DNA of 64,000 nucleotides from Methylobacterium sp. Leaf465 (GCF_001424705.1 NZ_LMRA01000034.1:62001-126000); one strand, 5' to 3'; shown: positions 44,324 through 53,385, numbered from the stretch's first letter. A program made the numbers and translations. Notes: a model not told the origin generated them from the letters alone.

Positions 44324-44346
44324 ATCATCGATCCATCGCCTGAGAG

Positions 44347-44378
44347 GCGGGCCGGGGCGTTCACGCGCCCCGGCCCGC
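44347..44378 (+). terminator. Strong hairpin terminator after the CsbD-like pair
   Basis: A perfect 13-bp stem (gcgggccggggcg / cgccccggcccgc) with a six-base loop, 23 bases past the stop. The T-run is short (ttcgcgttc), so termination could be partial. Confidence 0.65.
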
Positions 44379-44481
44379 TTCGCGTTCGACGGTGCGGCAG
44401 CCCCTCTTGGATGAGGCATGGTTTCCGTGGCACGCAGGATGGCGCGCAGCGTCTCGATCGCTTCGCCCGAGGAGAGCGGCG

Positions 44482-45264
44482 ATGCCGATACGCCAATGGG
44501 CCGAGTTGACGACGGACGAGATCCGGTATCGCGACATGGGTCGCACGATCGCGGTGCTGCCCGTCGCTGCCATCGAGCAGCACGGCCCGCACCTGCCGCT
44601 GGCCACCGACGCGATCATCGCCGAGGGCTATCTCGCGCGTCTCATGACGTTGCCGGCCCAAGATCTCGACGTCCTGCTCCTGCCGGTCCAGCTCGTCGGC
44701 AAGTCGGACGAGCACGAGAGTTTTCCCGGGACCCTGTCGCTGACCACCGCGACGGCCCTGCAGGCCTGGACCGGGATCGGCGATGCCGTCCGCCGCGGCG
44801 GCTGCGGCAAGCTCGTCATCGTGACCTCGCATGGTGGCAACAGCGGCCTGATCGATCTCGTGGCGGGGGATCTGCGCGGGCGCCACGCCATGGTGGCGGT
44901 GACCACCGCCTGGAGTCGGTTCGGTTATCCCGACGGGCTGTTCCCCGAGGCGGAGATCCGTCACGGCATCCATGGCGGCGGTATCGAGACCGCCCTGATG
45001 CTGGCCCTGCGGCCGGATCTGGTGCGGCGTTCCGAGATCGCGGATTTCACGCCGCGCACGCTGGCGATGGAGCGGACCTTCACCCATCTGCGCGCGGGCC
45101 GTCCCGCCGCCTTCGCCTGGCGGGCGGAAGACCTCAACCCGGCCGGCGCCATCGGCGACGCCCGCCTCGGTACCGCGGAAGCCGGGGATCGTGCCCTCGA
45201 CCACGGCGCCCGCGCCTTCCTCGAGCTCCTGCGCGACGTCGACCGCTTCCGCTTGGCCGAGTGA
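44482..45264 (+). CDS. Creatininase-family amidohydrolase
   Basis: A 260-aa metal-dependent hydrolase. Metal and active-site motifs are visible: IEQHGPHLPLATDAII (Glu, His, Asp; near residues 32-47), SHGGNSG near 117, and IHGGGIETALML near 170 (family GxHAGxxET signature). The family includes creatininase and MftE-like peptidases acting on cyclic amides or peptides. The substrate here is unknown. ATG 44482 follows gaggag. A frame starting at 44392 adds an unsupported leader. Confidence 0.85.
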   Translation: MPIRQWAELTTDEIRYRDMGRTIAVLPVAAIEQHGPHLPLATDAIIAEGYLARLMTLPAQDLDVLLLPVQLVGKSDEHESFPGTLSLTTATALQAWTGIGDAVRRGGCGKLVIVTSHGGNSGLIDLVAGDLRGRHAMVAVTTAWSRFGYPDGLFPEAEIRHGIHGGGIETALMLALRPDLVRRSEIADFTPRTLAMERTFTHLRAGRPAAFAWRAEDLNPAGAIGDARLGTAEAGDRALDHGARAFLELLRDVDRFRLAE

Positions 45265-45300
45265 GAGGGCGACGATCGTGACGTCGGTCCCATGCGCTCC

Positions 45301-45326
45301 GTAACCTCCGGGAAGCCCGGCGCGAA
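45301..45326 (+). promoter_or_regulatory. SigF-type ECF promoter (autoregulation)
   Basis: The sequence GTAACC-N16-CGAA (45301-45306 and 45323-45326) is identical to the promoter consensus reported for Caulobacter SigF, the ECF factor controlled by NrsF. It lies 24 bases before the ATG of an ECF sigma gene that is itself followed by an nrsF-type gene. Autoregulation is therefore likely. Confidence 0.75.
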
Positions 45327-45350
45327 CAAGCCTGATGCGAGAGAGCCGAC

Positions 45351-46112
45351 ATGCCGGATGTCGACCTCTCGGATCATGGAGCACCCCCGATGGCCTGTGC
45401 CGTCCCGGCCGGACACGATCGGCCGACCCCGCAGGCCCGCGACCCCTTCGGCTGGGCGACGGTCGCCCGGCCCGCCGCGGCGGCCAGCGGGCGCACCGAG
45501 CGCATGAGCCGGGATCAGGCTCTGGCGTGCGATATGGCGGCCGCCCAGGCGGGCGACGCGGAGGCCTATCGCCGCCTCTTGCGCGACTGCCTTCCGGTGA
45601 TCGCCGGACTGGCGCGGGCGCAGGGGGTCCGGGCGGAGGCGGTGGACGATGTGGTGCAGGACGTGCTGCTGACGATCCACCGGGCGCGGGCGACCTACGA
45701 TCCGGCCCGGCCCTTCCTGCCCTGGCTGCGCGCCATCACCCAGCGCCGGGCCATCGACGGGATGCGCCGGGCGAGTCGCCGCCCGCGGGAAGTCCACGAC
45801 CCCATCGCCTACGAGGCGGAGGTCGATCGCGGGCCGGCGCCGGGCCACCGCCTGGAGGCGCGCGACCGGGAGCGGGTCCTGGCCCGCGCCGTCGCCGCCC
45901 TGCCGGAAGGCCAGCGCCAGGCCGTGGAGCATCTCGCCCTTCAGGAGCGCAGCCTGGAGGAGACGGCCGCCCTGACGGGGCGCACCAAGGGTGCCCTGAA
46001 GGTCAACCTGCACCGGGCCTTGAAGGCCCTGCGACGGACGCTGGGATCGGGTTCCGCGGACCGGGACGAGGCCGCGTTCCGGCCGGGCGAGCGAGGAACC
46101 CACGATGTCTGA
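45351..46112 (+). CDS. ECF sigma factor, SigF-like
   Basis: A 253-aa sigma70-family factor. Region 2 is at about residues 60-130 (QAGDAEAYRRLLRD, then DVVQDVLLTIHRARATYDPARPFLPWLRAI, which contains the -10 recognition helix). Region 4 is at about 180-235 (LPEGQRQAVEHLALQERSLEE, TKGALKVNLHRALKALRR). The first 50 residues are a Pro/Ala-rich extension; ATG 45504 (MSRDQ) is a shorter alternative. I prefer 45351, because a gcgagagag Shine-Dalgarno and the promoter at 45301 fit it. The stop overlaps the NrsF-type anti-sigma gene. Confidence 0.88.
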   Translation: MPDVDLSDHGAPPMACAVPAGHDRPTPQARDPFGWATVARPAAAASGRTERMSRDQALACDMAAAQAGDAEAYRRLLRDCLPVIAGLARAQGVRAEAVDDVVQDVLLTIHRARATYDPARPFLPWLRAITQRRAIDGMRRASRRPREVHDPIAYEAEVDRGPAPGHRLEARDRERVLARAVAALPEGQRQAVEHLALQERSLEETAALTGRTKGALKVNLHRALKALRRTLGSGSADRDEAAFRPGERGTHDV

Positions 46113-46764
46113 CACGGCCCGCACGTCTTCGCATGACCGCCTGATGGACAGCCTCGCCGGCGGTCTGCGGCCCGTCCGGCGCCTGCCCGGGCCGGCCTTT
46201 CGGGCGCTCGCCTGGTGCGCGGCCGCCGTCGGGCTGGGGCTCGCCCTGATGCCCTTCGCCGATCTCGAGGCCCTGCGCATCCGCATGGCGGTGGCCGATC
46301 TACGCTACGCCGCCCTCGGCGCGGTGCTGACCGCCGTCGCGGCGGCGGTCGCCGCGTTCCAGACCAGCGTGCCGGGGCGCGCCTCCGCTTGGGCGCTCCT
46401 GCCCCTGGCGCCGGCCGCATTCTGGATCGGGGCCAGCGGCGCCGGCTGCCTGCGCGACTGGGCGGTCCCCGGTGCCGACCCCGCCGACATGCATCAGACC
46501 GGGGGGTGCGTCGCCTTCCTGCTCGCCGTCTCGCTTCCGTTGTCGCTGGTCCTCGTCTGGATGCTGCGGCGGGCCTGTCCCCTGCGCCCCAACCTCACGG
46601 CGGCGCTGGCGGGGCTCTCGGCGGCGGCGGCCGCGGCGGCGCTCCTGGTGCCGTTCCATCCGCACGACGCCACCGCGACGGACCTCGCCCTGCACGCGCT
46701 CGTGGTCGGTCTCGTGATCGGGGCCAACGGGCTCGCCGGCGGACGCCTGCTGCGGCGGGGCTGA
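46105..46764 (+). CDS. nrsF: NrsF-type (DUF1109) anti-sigma factor
   Basis: A 219-aa inner-membrane protein. A cytoplasmic N-terminus (about 1-35, LMDSLAGGLRPVRRLP) should bind the sigma factor. About six helices follow. One Cys lies in ASGAGCLRDW (near residue 114) and another in HQTGGCVAF (near 134). In Caulobacter, conserved Cys residues of NrsF are needed to release SigF under heavy-metal stress (established). That suggests this pair senses metals or oxidation (inference). It overlaps the sigma gene by eight bases. Confidence 0.88.
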   Translation: MSDTARTSSHDRLMDSLAGGLRPVRRLPGPAFRALAWCAAAVGLGLALMPFADLEALRIRMAVADLRYAALGAVLTAVAAAVAAFQTSVPGRASAWALLPLAPAAFWIGASGAGCLRDWAVPGADPADMHQTGGCVAFLLAVSLPLSLVLVWMLRRACPLRPNLTAALAGLSAAAAAAALLVPFHPHDATATDLALHALVVGLVIGANGLAGGRLLRRG

Positions 46765-46770
46765 GGGACG

Positions 46771-46820
46771 CGCCGGTATACCGGCGGGGTCGTGTCGAGG
46801 TCGCGGGGGGTTCGCCCCGC
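46771..46820. other. Palindrome and hairpin between convergent genes
   Basis: A perfect palindrome cgccggtataccggcg (46771-46786) is followed by a 6-bp hairpin (gcgggg / ccccgc, 46803-46820). They lie between nrsF and the convergent hydrolase gene. They could terminate both transcripts, but no T-run is present. Confidence 0.4.
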
Positions 46821-46825
46821 GCCGC

Positions 46826-47701
46826 TCAGCCGGCGCGGATCGCGGCCGCGACCTCGCCCGGATATTCCTCGTGCGGGCTGAGCGCCCCCGGCACCGAGGC
46901 CCGGGCGACCCGGCCGGTGGCGATCAGCGCGTCCATCTCGGCGCCGGAGCGGCGCGGCGCCCGCTCCGGCCGCAGGACCAGGACCGGCGGCAGGCCGGGG
47001 GCCTCGAACAGGTCGAGGAAGTCCCGGCGATTCGCGAAGGGGTCGAGGCCGCCGGTGACGAAGGCGGCGGTGCCGAAGCGGCCGCCGTTCTGGCGGGTGA
47101 TGGCGTGCTTGTCGGCGATGACCCCGGGCGTGACGTGGTCGGGGTCGGCATAGACGTGGGCGCGCATCATCCGGCCGATGACGGGGCGGCTGATGTTGAT
47201 GCGGTAGAGGGCATCGCCCAGGAGCGGCAACTCGACGGCCCGGCGCAGGCCGGCGAACAGGCCCCGGCGCTCCGGCCCGAGGGCGGTGGGCAGGGGCCCC
47301 CGCCAGGTCGGGGCGACGAGGACGAGGCGCGCGAAGGCCCCGGGATGGCGCCGGGCGGCGGCCACGAGGTAGCCGGCGGCGTGGCCGGCCCCGACCCCGA
47401 GGGCGTAGGGCCCGGGGGCCGCCGCCAGCAGGGCGTCCAGGAAGGCGTGCATCGTCTCCGGATTCATCGGCACCCGGGCTCGGACATGGTCGCCGAAGCC
47501 CGGCCAGTCCGGCACGAGGCAGCGATAGGCATGGCCGAGGTCCTTGGCCAGGGGCCGCATCTCGACCCGGGCCGAGATCGAGGACAGGGCCGGCAGCAGC
47601 AGGGCCTCGGGGCCGCTGCCGACGACGTCGTAGGGCGTCGGCACGCGACGCCCGGCGAAGGTCAGCGCGAAGCTGCGGGCGGAATGGGCCGGGTCGATCA
47701 T
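46826..47701 (-). CDS. Alpha/beta-hydrolase-fold protein without a nucleophile serine
   Basis: A 291-aa protein with a clear hydrolase-fold pattern: LVPDWPGFGDH near residue 60 (oxyanion region), a nucleophile elbow near 100, LVLVAPTWRGP near 126, and the C-terminal LSPHEEYPGEVAAAI with the expected His near 275. The elbow reads GVGAGHAAG instead of GxSxG, so the Ser is missing. The Asp segment is also not obvious. It may be a pseudo-enzyme or use another residue. ATG 47701 follows gggagaggc. Function unknown. Confidence 0.8.
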   Translation of the reverse strand: MIDPAHSARSFALTFAGRRVPTPYDVVGSGPEALLLPALSSISARVEMRPLAKDLGHAYRCLVPDWPGFGDHVRARVPMNPETMHAFLDALLAAAPGPYALGVGAGHAAGYLVAAARRHPGAFARLVLVAPTWRGPLPTALGPERRGLFAGLRRAVELPLLGDALYRINISRPVIGRMMRAHVYADPDHVTPGVIADKHAITRQNGGRFGTAAFVTGGLDPFANRRDFLDLFEAPGLPPVLVLRPERAPRRSGAEMDALIATGRVARASVPGALSPHEEYPGEVAAAIRAG

Positions 47702-47826
47702 CGTTACGCCTCTCCCTCGCATCCGGGCCGATGTCACCGCCACCAGATGGGGCATGGCCGGCCGCACCGGCACGCGACCGAGCGCCGCCCCGACCCCGGT
47801 CGAGCGACCCGGCGACGCCCCCGGGA

Positions 47827-48681
<855 letters not shown>

Positions 48682-48800
48682 GGGGCAGGTTCCGGCAACG
48701 GATCGGGACGGGCCCCGTGCTTACAAAAGCCCGTCCGGCCTGTCACCTTCGCGGCTGCGGTCCGTGGGGCGGCCCGGGCGGCCGTCCCATCCGGACGGGC

Positions 48801-49202
48801 TCAGCCAGTCGTCATGGGTTTGGCGCTGGCATGGCCGCAGGCGTCGTAGCGGCGCTCGATGAGGAAATAGTCCCTCATGGCGGTGTTGTAGTACTTGGCC
48901 GAGACGGCGACCTCGCGCCGGCCCGGGCGCCCCTCGGCGATGGCGCTGGGCACCCGCTCGATGGTGCAGCACTCGGTCTTGTCCCCGAGATAGTCGAGCC
49001 GGTTGGCATAGGCCCGTCCGCCGTGATCGCCGTTCCTGACGATGTCGCGGATCATGATGTCGACATAGGCCTCGTCGGGCAGGGTGGCGTTGGTCTCGTA
49101 GCAGACCAGCAGGCGGGTCGACTGCTCGTAGATCAGGTAGCCCGCGCCCATGACCGCCAGGGCGAAGAAGGCGACGGCCGCCGTCTGCGTCCTCCGGCTC
49201 AT
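48801..49202 (-). CDS. Small single-pass membrane protein, 133 aa
   Basis: ATG 49202 has a near-perfect AGGAGG Shine-Dalgarno. One hydrophobic segment (about residues 7-26, TAAVAFFALAVMGAGYLIYE) should be an N-terminal anchor, with the rest periplasmic. The exported part is 107 residues with four Cys, including adjacent Cys residues in KTECCTIERV near 78 and single ones in LLVCYETN and YDACGHA, so disulfides are plausible. I recognise no family. A longer frame upstream is low complexity. Confidence 0.7.
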   Translation of the reverse strand: MSRRTQTAAVAFFALAVMGAGYLIYEQSTRLLVCYETNATLPDEAYVDIMIRDIVRNGDHGGRAYANRLDYLGDKTECCTIERVPSAIAEGRPGRREVAVSAKYYNTAMRDYFLIERRYDACGHASAKPMTTG

Positions 49203-49474
49203 CGGTTGATCCTCCTGGCGCTCCGCCATCGCATGCCCCTCCGCCGGGCGACGACCCGGGCCCGGAGGCGCACGGGGCCCGTGCCCGTGAGCCCGAACCG
49301 GGGAGTCACGGGCGCCGGATGTCACGTCCGGCCGAGCATGCGCCCGATTCCATCACAAAGGGTTTCCGCGAGGCGGTTCGACCCTCACAACGGTCGGTCT
49401 CGCTCCGGGGCAAGGCCCCGGCTCGGACCGCCCCCGAGGGGGTCGCGGGCGACCGAGCCGGGGGCGACCGTCGT

Positions 49475-49789
49475 TCACTCCCCGTAGAAGCGCTGGATGC
49501 GCGCGGCCCGATCGGCGCGATCCGCGAACCGGGCGTCTCCGTCGGATTGCGCCTGCCGGACGGCGGCGGCGTGCGAGAACACCCGTGCCGCACCGAAATC
49601 ACCGTGGAGCGCAGCAACGTTCGCGGCATGCACGTCTCTGCGAGACTGAATGGCACGAACATTCGCGCTATGGGCGGCGTGTTGCGCGACGATCGCCGTC
49701 CGCAGGCTCTCCTGAGCCTGCGCGGGCACCACGAGCCACGCCGAACCACTGACGAGACATCCGGCCAGGACCATTTTGACGCCGTTCAT
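49475..49789 (-). CDS. Small secreted Ala/His/Arg-rich protein, 104 aa
   Basis: Signal peptide residues 1-26 (MVLAGCLVSGSAWLVV, cleavage after AQA). The mature part has imperfect repeats of the type HAANVAALHG / HSANVRAIQS, suggesting a helical repeat, and several His residues that could bind metal (speculative). ATG 49789 has a gagg-like Shine-Dalgarno about ten bases upstream. No family is recognised. Confidence 0.6.
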   Translation of the reverse strand: MNGVKMVLAGCLVSGSAWLVVPAQAQESLRTAIVAQHAAHSANVRAIQSRRDVHAANVAALHGDFGAARVFSHAAAVRQAQSDGDARFADRADRAARIQRFYGE

Positions 49790-50100
49790 GACAGTGTATC
49801 CTCAATCTGATCGATGATCACCGATGACGCGACAGGCTCCCTCCATCCCGTCGGACGGATCAGGAGCCTGGGGCCGAGTCGGACTTAGTGTCTTTGTCCG
49901 GACTCGACTAGGCCTATAGCCTGTGGAAATCGAAGATCCCTCGACGGCCCGCGCCACGGGCGCCCCGCCGGCGCATCGCGACCGCGACGGTCCGTGGACC
50001 TGCGGCGGCGGTGACGAGGGCCCCGCGCCGGCTCCGTCACCGGATCGGGGGCGAAAGCCGTGGGCCGCCACGGACGGGGCGCGCGACCGGATGCGGGCGG
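49790..50100. other. Intergenic stretch without a supported gene
   Basis: It separates the small secreted gene from the cyclic-nucleotide-binding gene. Part of it (49880-49920) is AT-richer and contains tagtgtctttgtccg, a possible promoter for the small secreted gene, which reads away from it. No coding feature seen. Confidence 0.35.
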
Positions 50101-50583
50101 CTACGGCGCGATGCGGTCGAACCGGTCGCCGAGGCGGACGAGGTCGCCCGCGAACGCGGCGAGGTCGGCGCGCAGTTCGCCGTGGATCGCGCGGGCGGCG
50201 TCGGGAAACTCCTCCAGCACCCGGCGCATCAGGGTCGGGGTGATGCGGACCACCTCGGCGGGGCTCGCCGCGTCGGCGTCGCAGGGACGCTCGCCGCGCT
50301 GGAACAGGGCCAGGCGCCCGATCAGGCTGGAGCGCCCGACCGTGACGGGGGACGCACGGTCCCCCCGCGGGGTCAGCGTCAGGGTGCCCGACATCACCAC
50401 GAAGCCGCCGTCGCCGCGCTCCCCGCGCGCGAACAGGCGCTCGCCCGCCGCGAGGCTGCGGCGCTCGGCGGCGAAAGAGAGCAGGCGCAGGGCATCCCGG
50501 CCCAGGAAGCCGAACAGCGGCGCGGCGCTCAGAATCGCGATGTCGTCGTCGAGCCCCACCTGCCGTCCCGTCCTTGGCCGCAC
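50101..50583 (-). CDS. Lone cyclic nucleotide-binding (CRP-like) domain protein
   Basis: A 160-aa protein made of one cNMP-binding fold: LSAAPLFGFLGRDALRLLSF near residue 18-37, then LFARGERGDGGFVVMSGTLTL near 49-69 and SSLIGRLALF near 84. The phosphate-binding cassette is degenerate (IGRLALFQRGERPCDA instead of the usual FGExxLL...RxA). There is no DNA-binding helix-turn-helix, so it is not a CRP-type transcription factor. It might be a regulatory subunit or a c-di-GMP/cAMP sensor partner. It sits beside the OmpR-type regulator on the same strand. Confidence 0.78.
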   Translation of the reverse strand: MRPRTGRQVGLDDDIAILSAAPLFGFLGRDALRLLSFAAERRSLAAGERLFARGERGDGGFVVMSGTLTLTPRGDRASPVTVGRSSLIGRLALFQRGERPCDADAASPAEVVRITPTLMRRVLEEFPDAARAIHGELRADLAAFAGDLVRLGDRFDRIAP

Positions 50584-50723
50584 TGTCGGGGGAGCTTAGC
50601 CGAACCGGCCGGCGGGCGAAACGGCGGGGACGCCGCGCCGAGGCAGGCCCGGACGCGTCGCCGCCGGAGGTCGACGCCCCCGTGCGCTCCCCCGTGCGGG
50701 GGCCGGGATCGCCGGACGCTCCC

Positions 50724-51410
50724 CTACGGCAGCAGCTTGTAGCCGCCGCCCTCGGTGACGAGGATCGCGGCGAGCGCCGGGTTCGGCTCGATCTTCTGGC
50801 GCAGGCGGTAGATGTGCGTCTCGAGGGTGTGGGTGGTGACCTGGGCATTGTAGCCCCAAACCTCGGCCAGCAGCGTGTCGCGGCCGACCACCTCGCGCCC
50901 GGCCCGGTAGAGGAAGCGCAGGATCGCGGTCTCCTTCTCGGTGAGCTTCAGCTTCGAGCCGCGCTCGCCCACCAGGAGCTTGGCGCCGGGCCGGAAGGTG
51001 TAGGGGCCGATCTGGAACACCGCGTCCTCGCTGGCCTCGTGGCTGCGCAGGTGGGCGCGGATGCGCGCCAGCAGGACGGCGAACTTGAAGGGCTTGGTGA
51101 CGTAGTCGTTGGCGCCCGCCTCCAGGCCCTCGACGGTGTCGTCCTCGGAATCCTGCGCCGTCAGCATGATGACGGGGCCGCGATAGCCGCCGCGGCGCAT
51201 GGCCCGCACGGCCTCGCGCCCGTCCATGTCGGGCAGGCCGACATCCATCACCGCCAGATCGATCCGATCCTCCGTGACGCGGGTGATCGCGCTCTGTCCG
51301 TCCAGGGCGGTCAGCACGGTGAATTCGTCGTAGAGATCGAGCTGCTCCATCAGCGTCTCGCGCAGCGAGGCATCGTCGTCGCAGATCAGCAGGCGATGGG
51401 TATTCGGCAT
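50724..51410 (-). CDS. OmpR/PhoB-family response regulator
   Basis: A 228-aa two-domain regulator. The receiver has LICDDDASL, VMDVGLPDMDG with the phospho-acceptor Asp near residue 56, IMLTAQDSE and DYVTKPFKF with the Lys near 106. The winged-helix output domain, about 130-228, has LKLTEKETAILRFLYRAG, LLAEVWGYN and THTLETHIYRLRQKIE. I start at ATG 51410 (MPNTHRL), since the upstream frame is Arg/Pro-rich. The kinase and targets are not evident. A strong dyad lies about 175 bases upstream. Confidence 0.9.
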   Translation of the reverse strand: MPNTHRLLICDDDASLRETLMEQLDLYDEFTVLTALDGQSAITRVTEDRIDLAVMDVGLPDMDGREAVRAMRRGGYRGPVIMLTAQDSEDDTVEGLEAGANDYVTKPFKFAVLLARIRAHLRSHEASEDAVFQIGPYTFRPGAKLLVGERGSKLKLTEKETAILRFLYRAGREVVGRDTLLAEVWGYNAQVTTHTLETHIYRLRQKIEPNPALAAILVTEGGGYKLLP

Positions 51411-51755
51411 CGACCGAAGGACTTTCAGGCAGTTTGCAGGATCCGCCAGCGGTGTTCGGGTCCGCGGGCGGGCGGTGAGAGACAGGATCGACGGTGACGC
51501 CGCGATCCCGAGGCACGATGATGACACGCGGGCATCGTCTTGCCGTCAGGAAATCACACCGGGGTCATTAAACCAACAATCCGGGCTGCGCACAATACGG
51601 TTGTGCGCAGCCTAACACTGCGGAAACGGTGAAGCCCCAAGAAAAGTTTTAGCGGATGTAGCCGCCAATTGGTCCCGTCGCCGTTCCGCGCGGGGTGCGG
51701 CCGGATGGGGCCGGGCGGATTTGGCAGCCGCGCGGGCCCGCGCGATAAGCGCCCC
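51411..51755. promoter_or_regulatory. Divergent region with a strong inverted repeat
   Basis: The repeat ggctgcgcacaa / ttgtgcgcagcc (51584-51612, 5-base spacer) is perfect over 12 bases per arm. It could be an operator for the response regulator gene or the L,D-transpeptidase-like gene, or an RNA hairpin. Read on the minus strand it is followed by a T-rich stretch (attgttggttt), so a terminator or attenuator is possible. Nothing else was recognised. Confidence 0.5.
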
Positions 51756-52328
51756 ATGAAGCGGACCCCGACCTCGACGCGGCAGCGTCCCCCGACGCCC
51801 ACCGCCCTCCCCCGCCTGCGCGTCCGCGCCCTGGTGACGGACCGGAGCCGGGGCCAGCTCCTCGCGGGCGCCGCCATCATCCCCTGCGCCCTCGGGCGGA
51901 GCGGGATCGTGCAGGTGAAGCGCGAGGGCGACGGCGCCTCGCCCCGGGGCACGGTCCGCCTGCGCGGCGGGGTCTACCGGCCGGACCACTTCGCGAGCCG
52001 GCCGGCGAGCCCCCTCCCCCTGCGCCCGAGCGCCCCCGGCGACGGCTGGTGCGACGACGCCCGCGACCGGCGCTACAACCGGCCGATCCGCCTGCCCGCG
52101 CCGGGGGTCGGGCACGAGCGGATGTGGCGGGAGGACGGGCTCTACGACCTCGTGGTCGACCTCGACCACAATCGCGGTCCGATCCGGCCCGGCCGCGGCT
52201 CGGCGATCTTCCTGCACGTGGCGCGGGGCGGCTTCCTGCCCACCGAGGGCTGCGTCGCCCTGCGCCGGGCCGACCTCGTCCGCCTCCTGCGCCGGGTCGG
52301 CCCGGGCACCCGGATGCGGATCGGCTGA
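51756..52328 (+). CDS. YkuD-type L,D-transpeptidase-like protein
   Basis: A 190-aa protein. The YkuD signature appears as IFLHVARGGFLPTEGCVAL near residue 153-171: the catalytic Cys and upstream His are present, but the usual SHGC reads TEGC. Such proteins cross-link peptidoglycan or carry out related exchange reactions in the periplasm. No clear signal peptide is visible; the N-terminus is Arg/Pro-rich with a modest hydrophobic stretch, so export is uncertain. ATG 51756 has no strong Shine-Dalgarno, and upstream ATG 51669 is an alternative. Confidence 0.75.
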   Translation: MKRTPTSTRQRPPTPTALPRLRVRALVTDRSRGQLLAGAAIIPCALGRSGIVQVKREGDGASPRGTVRLRGGVYRPDHFASRPASPLPLRPSAPGDGWCDDARDRRYNRPIRLPAPGVGHERMWREDGLYDLVVDLDHNRGPIRPGRGSAIFLHVARGGFLPTEGCVALRRADLVRLLRRVGPGTRMRIG

Positions 52329-52769
52329 ACCGGGTTCAGGCCAAATCCGCTGGATCCCTTCGGGAGGGCGGTTCTGGGCCTCGTTCGAACGCCGCGCGGG
52401 CCCGCAGGGCGGCGAGGCTCGCCGATTCCCCCCGATCGCCCCGGCAACCGGGGCCAGGCTGGCGATCATCGCATCCGCCTCTCTCCTCCCACGGGGCCGA
52501 GGCGGCGTGGGACGGGCGTGAACGCCCCCTGCCGAAAGGCGGCCGGCTCGGCAGATCTCAAGAAGAATTGCCGGCTCAGTAAGCGTGTAGCCGGCTCTTC
52601 CTGCTCGTCCCGGCCCGGTTGTTCCGGGGACCCGATCGGGCATTTCCAACGTAGGCGGCCTTCCCCGCGCCGTCGTTCCCGGAGCGCCGGAGGCGTGCAA
52701 TCCGGAAACGCCGGCGGTGGAAAGGCTTGCACCACCGCGATCTCGTGGCCCGGCGCCCCGGTCCTGGGT
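52329..52769. other. Intergenic stretch, no supported gene
   Basis: These 441 bases lie between the L,D-transpeptidase-like gene and the phasin-like gene. A 15-base palindrome ctgaaccgggttcag overlaps the transpeptidase stop (52325-52339). Frames here are Arg/Pro-rich noise. No promoter or RNA could be assigned. Confidence 0.4.
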
Positions 52770-53249
52770 TCAGGACGAGCCGGGTCGGCGCGCACCGGAG
52801 ACGGGCGGACCCGCATCCGGCTCCTCCGCTCCCTGGCGGCCCTCCTTCAGCAGGTCGAGGGCCTGGGCCCGCATCCGCTCCCAATCGCCCAGGGCCCAGT
52901 CCATTTGCCGGCGCAGGAAATCCTGCTGCAGCTGGAGCATCGCGGACAGGGTCCGCGCGGCCATCAGGCCCTCCACCAGGGCGAGGTTGGCGGCGAGCTG
53001 CCGGTGGGTGGTGCGGGCCACCAGCCGGCCAGCGGCCTGCAGATCGGCGTCGAGGTCGGTGCGGGCCGCCCGACCCAAGGTGGCCAGGCGATCCAGATGG
53101 TCTTCCAGGGCCTCCGTGACGGCATCGCGGGCGGCCTCGGCGCGCCGGAGAGCCGGGTCTGTCTCGGGTGCCGGGCCGGGCTCCGGGGCCGGGCCGGGCT
53201 CGGGCGCGGGGCGGGAATCGGGTTTGGTCTCGGGCTCGTTCGATGACAT
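52770..53249 (-). CDS. Phasin-like protein
   Basis: A 159-aa protein. It has a Pro/Glu-rich N-terminal repeat (PAPEPGPAPEPGPAPE, about 14-29) and a long amphipathic helix (about 35-130) containing LEDHLDRLATLGRAA and MLQLQQDFLRRQMDWALGDW. The latter resembles the helical core of phasins (PHB granule-associated proteins). Phasins bind polyhydroxybutyrate granules or act as chaperones. Identification is by overall pattern, not by motif. It lies just downstream of lpdA on the same strand (136-base gap), linking acetyl-CoA supply to storage only by position. Confidence 0.6.
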   Translation of the reverse strand: MSSNEPETKPDSRPAPEPGPAPEPGPAPETDPALRRAEAARDAVTEALEDHLDRLATLGRAARTDLDADLQAAGRLVARTTHRQLAANLALVEGLMAARTLSAMLQLQQDFLRRQMDWALGDWERMRAQALDLLKEGRQGAEEPDAGPPVSGARRPGSS

Positions 53250-53385
53250 CCGCGGGTCTCCCGAAGCCGGAGCCGGGACGGGCTCCGCGCGGACCGCGCC
53301 GGTCGTGGCGCGGTCCTGTCTTCCCGATGCGGCGCCCGTCCCGAAGGCGCTGCCGATCCCGAAGCCGCGGCGCGAACGCCCGGCC

